A model generated the notes under the pieces. That model made no database searches and had not been told where the DNA came from. It saw only the letters and a program-made list of their open reading frames with translations. From Bacillus sp. SLBN-46 (GTDB lineage Bacteria > Bacillota > Bacilli > Bacillales > Cytobacillaceae): a stretch of DNA of 64,000 nt. The position numbers and the translations under genes are program-made. This document shows positions 46,290-58,436 of the stretch, piece by piece (position 1 is the stretch's first letter; each line of letters starts with the position of its first letter). The DNA lies in assembly GCF_031453555.1 (NCBI RefSeq), contig NZ_JAVIZM010000001.1, forward strand, positions 98,501 through 162,500, in the 5' to 3' direction.

Positions 46290-47040
46290 TGTTGGACAAG
46301 GTTTCTACGATTCTTTTACGTGACGATTCTTGTCGTTCGTGAGGGAAAATGGGCTCATTGAACCTCTCTACGCGACCTTTCTTGGCGTTCGAAAGGGAAT
46401 TCGGGCTCATTGAACCTCTCTATTCGACCTTTCTCGGCGTTCGAAAGGGAATTCGGGTTCATAGGACCTCTCTACGCGACCTTTCTCGGCGTTACTAGAA
46501 GGAATTCGGGTTCATAGAACCTCTCTATGCGACCTTTCTTGGCGTTCGACAGCGAATTCGGGTTCATAGAACCTCTCTACGCGACCTTTCTTGGCGTTCG
46601 AAAGGGGATTCGGGTTCATAGAACCTCTCTATGCGACCTTTCTTGGCGTTCGAAAGGGGATTCGGGTTCATAGAACCTCTCTACGCGACCTTTCTTGGCG
46701 TTCGACAGCGAATTCGGGTTCATAGAACCTCTCTACGCGACCTTTCTTGGCGTTCGACAACGAATTCGGGCTCATAGAACCTCTCTATGCGACCTTTTTC
46801 GTCGTTCGAAAGGAAATTCGGGCTCATAGAACCTCTCTACGCGACCTTTTTCGTCGTTCGAAAGGGAATTCGGGTTCATAGAACCTTTCTATGCGACCTT
46901 TCTTGGCGTTCGAAAGGGAATTCGGGCTCATAGAACCTCTCTACGCGACCTTTCTTGGCGTTCGAAAGGGAATTCGGGCTCATAGAACCTCTCTACGCGA
47001 CCTTTCTCGGCGTTCGAAAGGGAAATCGGGCCCATATAAG
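46290..47040. repeat. 52-bp minisatellite, 13 tandem units plus a degenerate unit
   Basis: From 46351 (GGGCTCATTGAACC) to 47027 the same 52-bp unit is repeated 13 times head to tail; the third unit is 53 bp. Each unit contains CTCTACGCGACCTTTC, GGCGTTCGAAAGGG and AATTCGGG(C/T)TCATAGAACC. CCTTTC and GAAAGG inside the unit can pair. Units differ by a few substitutions, and some share variants (CGACAGCGAATTC; TTTTTCGTCGTTCG), as expected from duplication of unit blocks. A diverged unit at about 46300-46350 precedes the array and a truncated one starts at 47028. No coding frame is maintained because 52 is not a multiple of three. Confidence 0.97.
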
Positions 47041-47084
47041 CAGTTTTTTCAAAGAGAACTTAATTAGGAATGAGATAAGGATAT

Positions 47085-47147
47085 TAAAAAAAGAGGCTCA
47101 CTCAAAGCCAAGGATCGGTGCATCCGCCCCTGACTTGAGTCAGCCTC
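47085..47147 (-). terminator. Terminator of the purine operon
   Basis: On the minus strand GAGGCTGACTCAAG and CTTTGAGTGAGCCTC pair with one mismatch around a loop of about 25 nt, and TTTTTTT follows. It lies about 130 bases beyond the purD stop, past a small gene on the opposite strand. Confidence 0.8.
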
Positions 47148-47167
47148 CCTTATAGGAGTCGATGATG

Positions 47168-48564
<1,397 letters not shown>

Positions 48565-50103
48565 TTAGTGTTTAAAATGTCTTACTCCGGTAAACACCAT
48601 GGCAATTCCATATTCATCTGCTTTTTTAATTGAATCCTCGTCTCTGATGGAACCACCTGGCTGAATAATCGCTGTAATCCCTGCTTTGGCTGCCGCCTCA
48701 ACAGTATCATCCATTGGGAAAAAGGCATCTGATGCAAGCGCTGCACCTTCCGCTTTTTCTCCTGCCTGTTTCAATGCAATTTCTGCAGCTCCCACACGGT
48801 TCATTTGTCCAGCGCCAATACCGATGGTCATATCCTCATTTGCTACAACAATGGCATTGGACTTTACATGCTTCACAACCTTCCAGCCAAGCTTTAATGC
48901 TTCCCATTCCGCATCTGTCGGCTGTCTTTTCGTCGCTACTTTAACAACAGCATCGTCTAGGGTAAAGCGGTCCTGGTCTTGAACGAGTAATCCCCCTTCG
49001 ATTGTTGTCATTTTCCGTTCCGGCTTCTTCGCACCATCAAACGAAATCGTTAACAAGCGAAGGTTCTTTTTACTTGTTAGGATGGATAATGCTTCCTCCG
49101 AAAAGGACGGTGCAATGATAATTTCTAAAAAGATTTCGTGAAGTTTTCTAGCTGATTCTGCATCTACTTCACGGTTGAAAGCAATAATTCCTCCAAAAAT
49201 AGACACAGGGTCTGCTGCAAAGGCTTTATTAAACGCATCCAAGCTTGTTGTTCCTGTACCGACTCCGCATGGATTCATATGCTTCACAGCAACAGCCGCT
49301 GGTTCAGTGAATTCTTTTACAATTTGCAATGCTGCATCAGCATCGTTGATATTATTGTAGGAAAGCTCTTTGCCATGAAGCTGCTCAGCATAGGCAATTG
49401 AAAACACAGAGCCAAGTGGCTTTTTATAAAAAGCAGCTTGCTGATGGGGGTTCTCTCCGTATCGTAAGGTTTGCTTTAATTCATATGTAACGGTTAATTT
49501 TTCTGGTGTCTCTTCTTGAGCTAAATCTGTCATGTAACCTGCAATGAGTGCATCGTAGGCTGCCGTGTGACGGAACACTTTCGCCGCTAGCTTTCTTCTT
49601 GTTTCGATTGTTGTTTCTTCATTCGCCTGCAACTCCGCAATCACTGTCGGGTAGTCAGCGGGGTCCACAACAACCGTGACATATTGATGATTTTTTGCTG
49701 AGGCACGTAGCATCGTTGGACCGCCAATATCAATATTTTCAATCGCGTCCTCCACTGTTACATTTGGTTTTTCAATGGTTTGCTGAAATGGATACAGATT
49801 GACGCAAACAAGCTGAATCGCCTCTATTCCATGTTCATCCAACTGTTTTTGATGTTCCGCATCATCTTGTTTGGCAAGCAGACCACCATGAATAAACGGA
49901 TTTAACGTCTTCACGCGTCCTTCTAAAATTTCCGGGAATCCAGTGACATCACTCACGCCCAATACAGGAATCCCCTGTTCGTGAAGCATCTTTTTTGTCC
50001 CACCGGTTGAAATGATTTCAAAGCCACGAGCAACCAATTCTCTGGCAAATTCTCCTACTCCGGTTTTGTCAGAAACACTAATAAGTGCGCGTTTTTTCTT
50101 CAT
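48565..50103 (-). CDS. purH: Bifunctional AICAR formyltransferase/IMP cyclohydrolase
   Basis: PurH carries out the last two steps to IMP. The N-terminal 190 or so residues are the IMP cyclohydrolase ([35 protein letters not shown] near 67-82), the rest the formyltransferase ([13 protein letters not shown] near 260-272, [25 protein letters not shown] near 412-436). At 512 residues it has the family length. It overlaps the end of purN by 26 bases. Confidence 0.97.
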   Translation of the reverse strand: MKKKRALISVSDKTGVGEFARELVARGFEIISTGGTKKMLHEQGIPVLGVSDVTGFPEILEGRVKTLNPFIHGGLLAKQDDAEHQKQLDEHGIEAIQLVCVNLYPFQQTIEKPNVTVEDAIENIDIGGPTMLRASAKNHQYVTVVVDPADYPTVIAELQANEETTIETRRKLAAKVFRHTAAYDALIAGYMTDLAQEETPEKLTVTYELKQTLRYGENPHQQAAFYKKPLGSVFSIAYAEQLHGKELSYNNINDADAALQIVKEFTEPAAVAVKHMNPCGVGTGTTSLDAFNKAFAADPVSIFGGIIAFNREVDAESARKLHEIFLEIIIAPSFSEEALSILTSKKNLRLLTISFDGAKKPERKMTTIEGGLLVQDQDRFTLDDAVVKVATKRQPTDAEWEALKLGWKVVKHVKSNAIVVANEDMTIGIGAGQMNRVGAAEIALKQAGEKAEGAALASDAFFPMDDTVEAAAKAGITAIIQPGGSIRDEDSIKKADEYGIAMVFTGVRHFKH

Positions 50104-50680
50104 TAATGACCTCTCCTCTGGTTAACAACATTTGTAAAATGGATGGATAGAGCTTATGTTCAATCGCTTGAATTTTCTCTTGCAGGCTTTCTCGTGTTTC
50201 ACTTTCTTCTACACGAACTCGTTCCTGAACAATGATGGGTCCCGTGTCCATGCCTTCATCCACATAGTGGATCGTAACCCCACTCCATTTTGCTTTCGCG
50301 GCTAACGCCTGACCAATGGCATCTTTACCGGGAAAATTAGGAAGCAGGGAAGGATGGATATTCACAATTCGTCCCTCAAACTCTTTAAGCAAAGTTGGGC
50401 CAATTAAACGCATATATCCAGCAAGGACGATAAAATCGACGTTTCTTTCCTTTAATAGAAAAGAAATTTCCTTTTCATAATCCGCCTTACTAGGATACTC
50501 CTTTGCTTGAAAAACAAAAGAGGGGATGCGCGCCTTCCTTGCTCTTTCGATCGCATACGCTCCGGGTTGATCACATATTAACATTGTTAAATCGGCAGAC
50601 AACTCTCCTGAGTGCACTTTATCGACGATGGCTTGAAAATTACTTCCGCTCCCTGAGGCAAACACTGCAAAGCGTTTCAT
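50078..50680 (-). CDS. purN: Phosphoribosylglycinamide formyltransferase
   Basis: PurN transfers a formyl group from 10-formyltetrahydrofolate to GAR, step three. The 200-residue protein starts [19 protein letters not shown] (phosphate loop) and has the catalytic segment [24 protein letters not shown] near 104-127 and [17 protein letters not shown] near 135-151. The ATG at 50680 overlaps the purM stop (ATGA), so translation is coupled; an in-frame GTG two codons earlier is less likely. Confidence 0.96.
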   Translation of the reverse strand: MKRFAVFASGSGSNFQAIVDKVHSGELSADLTMLICDQPGAYAIERARKARIPSFVFQAKEYPSKADYEKEISFLLKERNVDFIVLAGYMRLIGPTLLKEFEGRIVNIHPSLLPNFPGKDAIGQALAAKAKWSGVTIHYVDEGMDTGPIIVQERVRVEESETRESLQEKIQAIEHKLYPSILQMLLTRGEVINEEKTRTY

Positions 50681-51711
50681 TCCCACTCACCAAATCCTTT
50701 AATGCGAATTCCTTCTTGGTTGGTGACTACACCTATTTCATACGCCGTTTCTCCAGCTTGCTGGAAATGCTGAATTAAGTCTGCTGCCTGTTCCTTATCA
50801 ATAGCGACCACCATTCCGATGCCCATGTTAAACACATTATACATCTCTTTGTAACCAATTTGTCCAACCTCAGATATTAGCTTAAACACGGCGGGGATAT
50901 GCCAGCTTTTTTCAATCAACTCTGCACCAAGACCTGCAGGAAGCATCCGCGGAATATTTTCAATGAAACCTCCGCCTGTGATATGTGCCATTCCTTTTAA
51001 CTTGAATTTTTGTAATGCAGACAAAATAGGCTTTACATAGATCTTAGTCGGTTTAAGTAATTCTTCCCCTAAGGTACACTCGAGTTCATTCACATATTCA
51101 AGTAACGACCAGTTATTAAATACTTTTCTGACAAGGGAGTAGCCGTTACTATGGATGCCGCTAGAAGCTAATCCAATTAATACATCTCCTTGCTTTATAT
51201 CTTCACCCGTAATTAACTGTTGTTTTTCACAGGCTCCAACAGTAAAGCCAGCAAGATCATACTCATCTTCACGATAGAGTCCAGGCATTTCTGCTGTTTC
51301 GCCGCCAATCAACGCACATCCAGCCTGCTCACAGCCCTCTGCAATTCCCTTTACAATAGCTTCAAGTTTTTCCGGCTCTGCCTTTCCACATGCAATATAA
51401 TCTAAAAAATAAAGAGGTTCTGCTCCTTGTACAACGATATCATTCACACACATGGCAACCGCATCAATTCCAATGGTATCGTGCTGGTCCATCATAAAAG
51501 CTATCTTTAATTTTGTCCCCACCCCGTCGGTGCCTGACACCAGAACTGGCTCTTTCAAGTTGAGAACGGACAGATCAAACATGCCCCCGAATCCGCCTAA
51601 ACTGCCGATTACACCGGCTCTTGCTGTTTTTTGGACATGTTTTTTCATACGTTCCACCGCTTCGTATCCCGCCTCGATATTTACGCCTGCTTGTTTATAC
51701 GCGTTTGTCAT
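50677..51711 (-). CDS. purM: Phosphoribosylformylglycinamidine cyclo-ligase (AIR synthetase)
   Basis: PurM closes the imidazole ring to give AIR with ATP. The 344-residue protein shows [15 protein letters not shown] near 58-72, [33 protein letters not shown] (ATP and phosphate region) near 78-110, and [13 protein letters not shown] near 246-258. Length and order are normal. It is 15 bases after purF and overlaps purN. Confidence 0.97.
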   Translation of the reverse strand: MTNAYKQAGVNIEAGYEAVERMKKHVQKTARAGVIGSLGGFGGMFDLSVLNLKEPVLVSGTDGVGTKLKIAFMMDQHDTIGIDAVAMCVNDIVVQGAEPLYFLDYIACGKAEPEKLEAIVKGIAEGCEQAGCALIGGETAEMPGLYREDEYDLAGFTVGACEKQQLITGEDIKQGDVLIGLASSGIHSNGYSLVRKVFNNWSLLEYVNELECTLGEELLKPTKIYVKPILSALQKFKLKGMAHITGGGFIENIPRMLPAGLGAELIEKSWHIPAVFKLISEVGQIGYKEMYNVFNMGIGMVVAIDKEQAADLIQHFQQAGETAYEIGVVTNQEGIRIKGFGEWE

Positions 51712-51726
51712 GCCAGTGCTCCCTTC

Positions 51727-53130
51727 CTATTTTTGATAATAATATTGGAGTGTATCCGGATAAATTTCTGTTGGATAATTTCCGGTAAAGCAGCCTAGAC
51801 AATAGCCGTTCGTGCCTTCCTGACCGAGCGCATGCATCATGCCTTCTACTGTTAAAAAGGTTAAAGAATCAGCCCCAATCAGCTGACGAATTTCCTCGAC
51901 CGATTTATCTGATGCAATCAATTCTTCCTTCGTTGAAGTATCTATTCCATAAAAACAAGGGTTTTCAATCGGAGGAGAACTAATCACCACATGAACCTCT
52001 GTTGCTCCTGCCTCCTTTAGAAGTGAGACAATTCTTCGGCTTGTGGTTCCACGGACAATCGAATCATCGACCATGACGACACGCTTTCCTTCGACTACAC
52101 CGCGAACCGCTGACAGCTTCATTTTTACGCCTTGTTCCCTTAGGGATTGTGAAGGCTGGATAAACGTTCTTCCCACATAGCGATTCTTAATTAAGCCCAT
52201 TTCATAGGGAATTCCCGCCTCTTCTGCATAGCCAATAGCCGCTGAAATACTTGAATCTGGAACACCTGTTACGACATCCGCATCTATAGGGGCTTCAAGC
52301 GCTAATCTCTTTCCTAGGCTTTTTCGAGCTGTGTGCACATTGATTCCATGAATATTGCTATCCGGTCTGGAAAAATACACATATTCCATCATACAAATGG
52401 CCTTTGTGGTACTGACAGCAAATCTCTCAGAGGTTAATCCGTTTTCATTAATGATTAGCAGTTCTCCCGGCATAATTTCGCGGATATATTCCGCACCGAC
52501 CACATCAAACGCACATGTTTCAGAAGCCACTACGTAAGCATCCCCTAACAACCCAAGCGAAAGAGGTCTCAGACCATGCGGATCAAGGGCCACCATTAAT
52601 TCCGTTTCCGTCATAATTAAATAGGCGTACGCTCCTTTTAGCATGGAGAGTGCATTTTTTACGCGATCATTCAGATGAGGATAGCCGCTTCTTCGAATGA
52701 GATGGGCCAATACTTCCGTATCAGAGCTTGTTTGAAAAATACTTCCCTGCGTCTCAAGCTGGTGTTTCAAGGAATTGGCATTGACTAGGTTTCCATTATG
52801 GGCAAGGGCAAGACTGCCGCTTTGCGAATGGAACAAGAGCGGCTGGACGTTCTCATAGCCGCCCCCTCCTGCTGTCGCATATCGAACATGACCAATGGCA
52901 GCCGAACCGGTTAATTTTGTCATCGCTTCAGTTGTAAATATCTCTGACACCAATCCCTCGCCTTTTACACCTTTGAGTGTTTTCCCATCGGAGACAACGA
53001 TGCCGGTTCCTTCTTGGCCGCGATGCTGCAAACTGTGAAGTCCGTAATAGGTTAACTGGGCCGCATCCGGATGTCCCCAGACACCAAAAATACCGCACTC
53101 TTCATTTAATCCCTTGATTTCAGCAAGCAT
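51727..53130 (-). CDS. purF: Glutamine PRPP amidotransferase
   Basis: PurF makes phosphoribosylamine from PRPP and glutamine, the first committed step, and is the usual point of AMP/GMP feedback. The start [12 protein letters not shown] shows the 11-residue propeptide before the nucleophile Cys12. The PRPP loop is [18 protein letters not shown] near 348-365. Cysteines for the 4Fe-4S cluster of the Bacillus enzyme are in NPCFYG and [10 protein letters not shown] near the C-terminus. ATG 53130 lies inside the end of purL (25-base overlap). Confidence 0.97.
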   Translation of the reverse strand: MLAEIKGLNEECGIFGVWGHPDAAQLTYYGLHSLQHRGQEGTGIVVSDGKTLKGVKGEGLVSEIFTTEAMTKLTGSAAIGHVRYATAGGGGYENVQPLLFHSQSGSLALAHNGNLVNANSLKHQLETQGSIFQTSSDTEVLAHLIRRSGYPHLNDRVKNALSMLKGAYAYLIMTETELMVALDPHGLRPLSLGLLGDAYVVASETCAFDVVGAEYIREIMPGELLIINENGLTSERFAVSTTKAICMMEYVYFSRPDSNIHGINVHTARKSLGKRLALEAPIDADVVTGVPDSSISAAIGYAEEAGIPYEMGLIKNRYVGRTFIQPSQSLREQGVKMKLSAVRGVVEGKRVVMVDDSIVRGTTSRRIVSLLKEAGATEVHVVISSPPIENPCFYGIDTSTKEELIASDKSVEEIRQLIGADSLTFLTVEGMMHALGQEGTNGYCLGCFTGNYPTEIYPDTLQYYYQK

Positions 53131-55331
53131 GGGATGGCTCCTTTCCAAGCAGCTTTCAGTTCATTTACTGAAGCTTCAAGAACTGTTTCCTTTTCAGTGG
53201 ACACGCGTAAAATTCCAGAAGCATTTACTTGCCCAATAAGCTTGGCTGGTACTAGACGTTCAAACTCTGCCTGATCCTCTTTCTTAACTGTTAATAGAAA
53301 GCGAGATTGCGTTTCACTAAATAAAGCCGTGACGGGTTCTCCTGTAATGATGACTTCGGCACCGAACTGCTCGTTAGTAAATAAACATTCAGAAAGGGCC
53401 ACACCCAAGCCGCCTTCAGTCAAGTCATGCGCAGATTGAACCACCCCAGCACGAATCGCCGCTAGGACCGAATCTTGTCTTTCTTTTTCAGTAATTACAT
53501 CTAATTCAGGCGCCTTGCCAAAAATTTGGCCATGTAGCAATTTTTGCAGTTCACTACCGCCAAACTCAGGGTTCGTTTCACCGACAAGGTAAATAAGGTC
53601 GCCGCTGTTTTTAAAATGTTGCGTAGTAATATGGTCAATATCGGTTACTAAGCCCACCATACCAATAACTGGTGTCGGATAGACTGCCGTACCGCTTGTT
53701 TCGTTATATAGTGACACATTCCCGCCGATGACAGGGGTTTGGAGGACGCGACATGCCTCGCTGATTCCATCCGCTGCTTTTTCAATTTGCCAGAAAACCT
53801 CTGGCTTTTCAGGATTTCCAAAGTTCAGGTTATCGGTAATCGCTAACGGCTCTGCACCGGAACAAATAATGTTGCGCGCCGCTTCCGCCACGGCAATTTT
53901 CCCGCCTGTTTCCGGATCCAAATAGACATAGCGTGAGTTGCAATCAACGGTCATCGCTAAAGCCTTCCTTGTTCCGCGAATCCGAAGAACCGATGCATCT
54001 GATCCAGGAGAAACAACCGTGTTAGTACGAACCATATAATCATATTGCTCATATACCCATTCCTTGCTGGCCACGGTTGGCTGGCTCAGGATTTTTACTA
54101 GTGTGTCTTTTAAATCGTCGACTTGAGGAATCTCTTGCTCAGTTGCTTGGAACTCCTTAAAATAAGCCGGCTCTTGGGATGGTTTATGATAAACAGGTGC
54201 ATCCTCTGCTAGAGCATCCACTGGTACATCCGCCACCGTTTCCCCTTTATGGATTAAGCGCAGTTTCTTATCGTCCGTTACCGTTCCAATCGCCACTGCT
54301 TCTAAATCATATTTTTCAAAAAGAGCGGTAATCTCCTGCTCTCTTCCCTTTTTAACGACGATCAACATGCGTTCCTGGGACTCAGACAGCATCATTTCAT
54401 AGGCAGTCATCCCTGTTTCCCGCTGCGGGACAAGGTCTAAATTCATCTCAATGCCCATTCCCGCTTTGCTGGCCATTTCAGCCGAAGAACTGGTAAGGCC
54501 CGCTGCACCCATATCCTGAATCCCTACCAGTGCATCGGATTGAATGAGCTCTAGGCATGCTTCTAAAAGAAGTTTCTCCATAAATGGATCGCCTACTTGA
54601 ACTGCAGGACGTTTTTCATCGGATTGTTCATTTAATTCCTCAGAAGCAAACGTAGCCCCATGGATTCCGTCGCGGCCAGTTTTTGCTCCTACATACATCA
54701 CCGTATTACCCACACCATGGGCCAGCCCTTTTTTAATATCCTTATGGTCAATCAGGCCGACGCACATCGCATTCACCAGTGGATTGCCTTCATAGCAAGG
54801 CTCGAACTGAATTTCGCCGCCAACCGTTGGAATGCCAATACAGTTTCCATAACCCGCAATCCCGGCAACAACCTCTTTAAATAAATAACGAACACGAGCT
54901 GAATCCAGTTCGCCAAAGCGGAGCGAGTTTAATAGAGCGATAGGACGTGCGCCCATTGAAAAAACATCACGGATAATCCCGCCGACTCCAGTTGCCGCCC
55001 CTTGATACGGCTCAATCGCTGAGGGATGGTTGTGGCTTTCAATTTTAAAAACTACGGCCTGACCATCGCCGATATCAACGATTCCCGCTCCTTCACCAGG
55101 ACCTTGAAGAACGCGTTCACCTGTCACCGGGAATTTTCTCAGTACCGGCTTTGAGTTTTTATAGCTGCAGTGCTCCGACCACATGACTGAAAAAAGTCCA
55201 GTCTCGGTATAATTAGGCGTACGGCCTAAGAGCGACTCAATCATTGCAAATTCTTCATCGGACAAACCCATTTGCTGATAGATTTTCTCTGTTTTGATCT
55301 GAGTAGGATTTGGTTCAAGCGTTAACAACAT
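53106..55331 (-). CDS. purL: Phosphoribosylformylglycinamidine synthase subunit PurL
   Basis: PurL is the ATP-using subunit of FGAM synthase, taking ammonia from PurQ, with PurS as bridge. The 741-residue small form has [13 protein letters not shown] near 50-62, [35 protein letters not shown] near 97-131, and a second PurM-like half beginning near 430 with [16 protein letters not shown]. It overlaps purQ by 17 bases and purF by 25, keeping subunit amounts linked. Confidence 0.97.
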   Translation of the reverse strand: MLLTLEPNPTQIKTEKIYQQMGLSDEEFAMIESLLGRTPNYTETGLFSVMWSEHCSYKNSKPVLRKFPVTGERVLQGPGEGAGIVDIGDGQAVVFKIESHNHPSAIEPYQGAATGVGGIIRDVFSMGARPIALLNSLRFGELDSARVRYLFKEVVAGIAGYGNCIGIPTVGGEIQFEPCYEGNPLVNAMCVGLIDHKDIKKGLAHGVGNTVMYVGAKTGRDGIHGATFASEELNEQSDEKRPAVQVGDPFMEKLLLEACLELIQSDALVGIQDMGAAGLTSSSAEMASKAGMGIEMNLDLVPQRETGMTAYEMMLSESQERMLIVVKKGREQEITALFEKYDLEAVAIGTVTDDKKLRLIHKGETVADVPVDALAEDAPVYHKPSQEPAYFKEFQATEQEIPQVDDLKDTLVKILSQPTVASKEWVYEQYDYMVRTNTVVSPGSDASVLRIRGTRKALAMTVDCNSRYVYLDPETGGKIAVAEAARNIICSGAEPLAITDNLNFGNPEKPEVFWQIEKAADGISEACRVLQTPVIGGNVSLYNETSGTAVYPTPVIGMVGLVTDIDHITTQHFKNSGDLIYLVGETNPEFGGSELQKLLHGQIFGKAPELDVITEKERQDSVLAAIRAGVVQSAHDLTEGGLGVALSECLFTNEQFGAEVIITGEPVTALFSETQSRFLLTVKKEDQAEFERLVPAKLIGQVNASGILRVSTEKETVLEASVNELKAAWKGAIPCLLKSRD

Positions 55332-55998
55332 GTGCTTCCCTCCAAGCCTTTACAATTGATTGAAACATTTTTAGTCCATCCGCCCCGCCTAACAGTTCAT
55401 CCACTGCTCGTTCAGGGTGCGGCATCATTCCAAGGACATTTCCTTTTTCGTTCACGATTCCCGCAATGTTTTCGAGACTTCCGTTTGGATTTTCCTGATA
55501 AGTAAATACGATTTGGTTATTCTCTTTTAGTTCCGCAAGCGTTTCTTCATCACAGTAGTAATTTCCTTCTCCGTGAGCAACAGGGATTGTGATTGCTTCT
55601 CCTTGTTGATAGTCGGCAGTAAACATCGTTTGGTTGTTTTCCACTCTTAGTTGGACCGGCTTGCAAATAAAGGAAAGACTCTCATTTCTGCGCATCGCTC
55701 CAGGCAACAGCCCGGCCTCAAGAAGAATTTGGAATCCGTTGCATACACCCAAAACTGGCTTGCCTACTTCGGCCGCTTTCACGACCTCTTTCATGACCTT
55801 GCTAAAACGAGCGAGTGCACCTGAGCGGAGGTAATCTCCATAGGAGAAACCACCAGGCAGCAAAATTCCATCAAACTCATCTAAGCTCTCAGTATCGTGC
55901 CAAACATATTCCACTTGCTCACCAAGTTCATCTTTTACCGCATGGTACATGTCGATATCACAGTTCGATCCTGGAAAGACGATCACCGCAAACTTCAC
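55315..55998 (-). CDS. purQ: Phosphoribosylformylglycinamidine synthase subunit PurQ
   Basis: PurQ is the glutaminase of the FGAM synthase complex. The GTG at 55998 overlaps the purS stop in GTGA and gives a 227-residue protein starting [16 protein letters not shown]. The class I amidotransferase triad is visible: Cys in [15 protein letters not shown] near 85-99 and His/Glu in [14 protein letters not shown] near 194-207. The four in-frame codons before the GTG lie inside purS and are not used. Confidence 0.96.
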   Translation of the reverse strand: MKFAVIVFPGSNCDIDMYHAVKDELGEQVEYVWHDTESLDEFDGILLPGGFSYGDYLRSGALARFSKVMKEVVKAAEVGKPVLGVCNGFQILLEAGLLPGAMRRNESLSFICKPVQLRVENNQTMFTADYQQGEAITIPVAHGEGNYYCDEETLAELKENNQIVFTYQENPNGSLENIAGIVNEKGNVLGMMPHPERAVDELLGGADGLKMFQSIVKAWREAHVVNA

Positions 55999-56249
55999 TG
56001 AGCGACACACTCCTCTACCTCATATCGATAGTCTTCGATCACTGGATTGACAAGTAAGCTTCTGCACATTTCATTTACTATTTCATCGATGTCCTGCTCT
56101 GATTTTTCAATAGTGAGTTCCATATATTTTCCGATTCGCACATCGGTCACTTGCTTGTAGTTGAGTGAATGCAGTGAGTGTGTGACTGCTTTTCCTTGAG
56201 GATCTAATACACTTTCTCTAAGAGTGACATATACCTTAACTTTATACAT
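55995..56249 (-). CDS. purS: Phosphoribosylformylglycinamidine synthase subunit PurS
   Basis: An 84-residue protein of the PurS family that links PurL and PurQ in the FGAM synthase complex. It begins [22 protein letters not shown] and contains [18 protein letters not shown] near 29-46, typical of the family. It overlaps purC by eight bases and purQ by four. Confidence 0.96.
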   Translation of the reverse strand: MYKVKVYVTLRESVLDPQGKAVTHSLHSLNYKQVTDVRIGKYMELTIEKSEQDIDEIVNEMCRSLLVNPVIEDYRYEVEECVAQ

Positions 56250-56955
56250 GCTGATGACCTCCGAGTCTCTCTAAAATAGTTTCATAGGCTTTGGTTAGAC
56301 TACCTAAATCACGACGGAAAACATCCTTATCGAGCTTTTCGTTGGTTGCTTGATCCCATAGTCGGCACGTGTCAGGGGATATTTCATCGGCAAGAAGAAT
56401 TCTGCCGATTTCGTCTTTACCAAACTCTAGCTTGAAATCGATGAGACGGACATCTAGTTCTGAAAAGAAGCTGGATAAAATAGCATTTATCTCGAGTGCT
56501 TTGCCTCGTAAAATATAGATTTCTTCTGTTGTAGCGATATTTAGCTCAAGAATATGGTCAATTGTGATGATTGGATCGCCTAATTCATCATCTTTTAGAT
56601 AAAATTCCACGATCGGTGTGGTTAGCTTTTTGCCTTCTTCGATTCCCAATCTTGTTGAAAGGCTTCCTGCCGCGACATTGCGAACGACTACTTCGAGCGG
56701 GATAATGCTTACTTTTTTCACCAGCTGTTCCGTTTCTGATACGCGCTCGATAAAGTGTGACTCGATCCCTTGTTCTTTAAGCTTTAAAAATAACAAACTA
56801 GTAATCTCGTTATTTAATCGGCCTTTGCCGGCAATGTCTGCCCTTTTTTGCCCGTTGTATGCAGTAGCGGAATCCTTGTACTCGACCAAAACAGTGTTAT
56901 CGTTGTCTGTTGTGTAAATGCGTTTCGCTTTTCCTTCGTATAGCAGTTCTTTCAT
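56242..56955 (-). CDS. purC: SAICAR synthetase
   Basis: PurC adds aspartate to CAIR with ATP to make SAICAR. The 237-residue protein begins MKELLYEGKAKRIYTTDN and has PLEVVVRNVAAGSLSTRLG near 88-106, LIDFKLEFGKD near 172-182 and LADEISPDTCRLWD near 188-201. ATG 56955 matches the usual start. It is separated from purB upstream by 178 bp holding a lone copy of the 52-bp repeat. Confidence 0.96.
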   Translation of the reverse strand: MKELLYEGKAKRIYTTDNDNTVLVEYKDSATAYNGQKRADIAGKGRLNNEITSLLFLKLKEQGIESHFIERVSETEQLVKKVSIIPLEVVVRNVAAGSLSTRLGIEEGKKLTTPIVEFYLKDDELGDPIITIDHILELNIATTEEIYILRGKALEINAILSSFFSELDVRLIDFKLEFGKDEIGRILLADEISPDTCRLWDQATNEKLDKDVFRRDLGSLTKAYETILERLGGHQHV

Positions 56956-57064
56956 GTGTTGGTTCACTCCTTATTCGCAATATTGGGAATCTTCAGACTG
57001 AAAATAGGCTGGTTGTGCCCTGTCCCTTGGTTTATTTTTGGTTGAGGGTCACGTTGTGATGCTT

Positions 57065-57115
57065 TACGCGACCGCTAACCCCTTTTTCGTGTTAATTCGG
57101 GCTCATAGAACCCCT
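57065..57115. repeat. Solitary copy of the 52-bp minisatellite unit
   Basis: TACGCGACC at 57065, CCTTTTTCGT near 57081 and AATTCGGGCTCATAGAACC near 57094 follow the same order and spacing as in the units at 46351-47027. The middle is diverged. It lies between purB and purC within the purine operon, about 10 kb from the array. Confidence 0.85.
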
Positions 57116-57133
57116 AGCCTAGCTTCTACACCT

Positions 57134-58433
57134 TTATCCATTCAACCCTAATCGGTCAAAGATCGTATCTACATGCTGTAGATGGTAGTTATAGTCAAAG
57201 CAATCGGCAATTTCAACAGGTGACAACAACGAAGTAATTTTACTATCCGCTTCAATCAAGCCACGGAATGGAACCTGGTTCTCCCATGCCTCCATCGCCT
57301 TCGGCTGTACCGTATCATACGCCTCTTCACGTGATAACCCTTTATCAATCAGCGCAAGCAGTACACGCTGTGAGTAAATCAAACCAAGCGTCCGGTCCAT
57401 GTTGCGCTTCATATTTTCCGGATACACAGTAAGATTTTTAATAATATTACCAAAGCGGTTTAGCATATAATTCAAGCCAATTGTCGCATCTGGCAAAATG
57501 ATTCGTTCGGCAGACGAATGAGAAATATCTCGTTCATGCCATAACGGAACATTCTCATAAGCCGTTAACATGTACCCACGTAGAACTCGGGCAATTCCCG
57601 TCATATTCTCAGAACCAATTGGATTACGTTTATGCGGCATTGCTGAGGAACCTTTTTGACCTTTTGCAAAAAATTCCTCTACCTCACGCGTCTCACTCTT
57701 TTGCAATCCGCGAACCTCCACCGCAAACTTCTCAATGGACGTCGCAATCAAAGCAATCGTGGACATATAGTGAGCATGGCGGTCACGCTGCAACGTTTGC
57801 GTTGAAATCGGTGCCCGTTGGAGCCCTAATTTTTCACACACATATTGCTCAACAAATGGATTAATATTTGCGTACGTCCCAACCGCACCAGAAATCTTAC
57901 CGAACTCGATTCCTTCTGCTGCCTGTTTAAAGCGCTCTAGATTTCGCTTCATTTCTTCGTACCAAAGCGCAAGCTTCAGCCCGAATGTTGTTGGCTCCGC
58001 ATGGAACACCGTGAGTCCGGCCCATCATAACGGTCATTTTGTGTTCGATGGCTTTGTTCTTTAAAATCTCAACAAAGGTTTCCAGATCTTTTAGTAAAAT
58101 CGCATTGGCCTGCTTTAATACATAAGAAAGTGCTGTATCCACCACATCTGTGGACGTTAATCCGTAATGCACCCATTTCCGCTCTTCCCCTAATGTTTCG
58201 GACACCGCGCGAGTAAAGGCCACCACGTCATGTCGTGTTTCTGCTTCAATTTCTTTGATGCGATCAATATTAAACGACGCGTTTTGGCGTAATTTTTCCA
58301 CATCCGCCTTTGGAATTTCACCTAGTTCCGCCCATGCTTCACAGGCGAGAATTTCTACTTCCAACCACGCATTAAAGCGGTTCTCCTCTGTCCAAATGGC
58401 TCCCATTTCAGGTCTTGTGTAACGATCAATCAT
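57134..58433 (-). pseudogene. purB: Adenylosuccinate lyase, reading frame broken by one extra base
   Basis: PurB splits SAICAR to AICAR and adenylosuccinate to AMP. The N-terminal frame (58433 to 57927) reads [20 protein letters not shown]... to MMGRTHGV and then departs from the family. The C-terminal frame (58009 to 57134) resumes with [14 protein letters not shown] and continues through [20 protein letters not shown] (signature) to the end. Dropping one G of the GG at 58003-58004 restores [10 protein letters not shown] and a protein of about 432 residues, the family length. Every other part is intact, so a sequencing or assembly error is at least as likely as a real mutation. Confidence 0.9.
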
Positions 58434-58436
58434 GTT

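Noticed and set aside
46351..47027. CRISPR array
   Set aside because: The repeats are contiguous 52-bp units with no unique spacers between constant repeats, and no cas genes are near.
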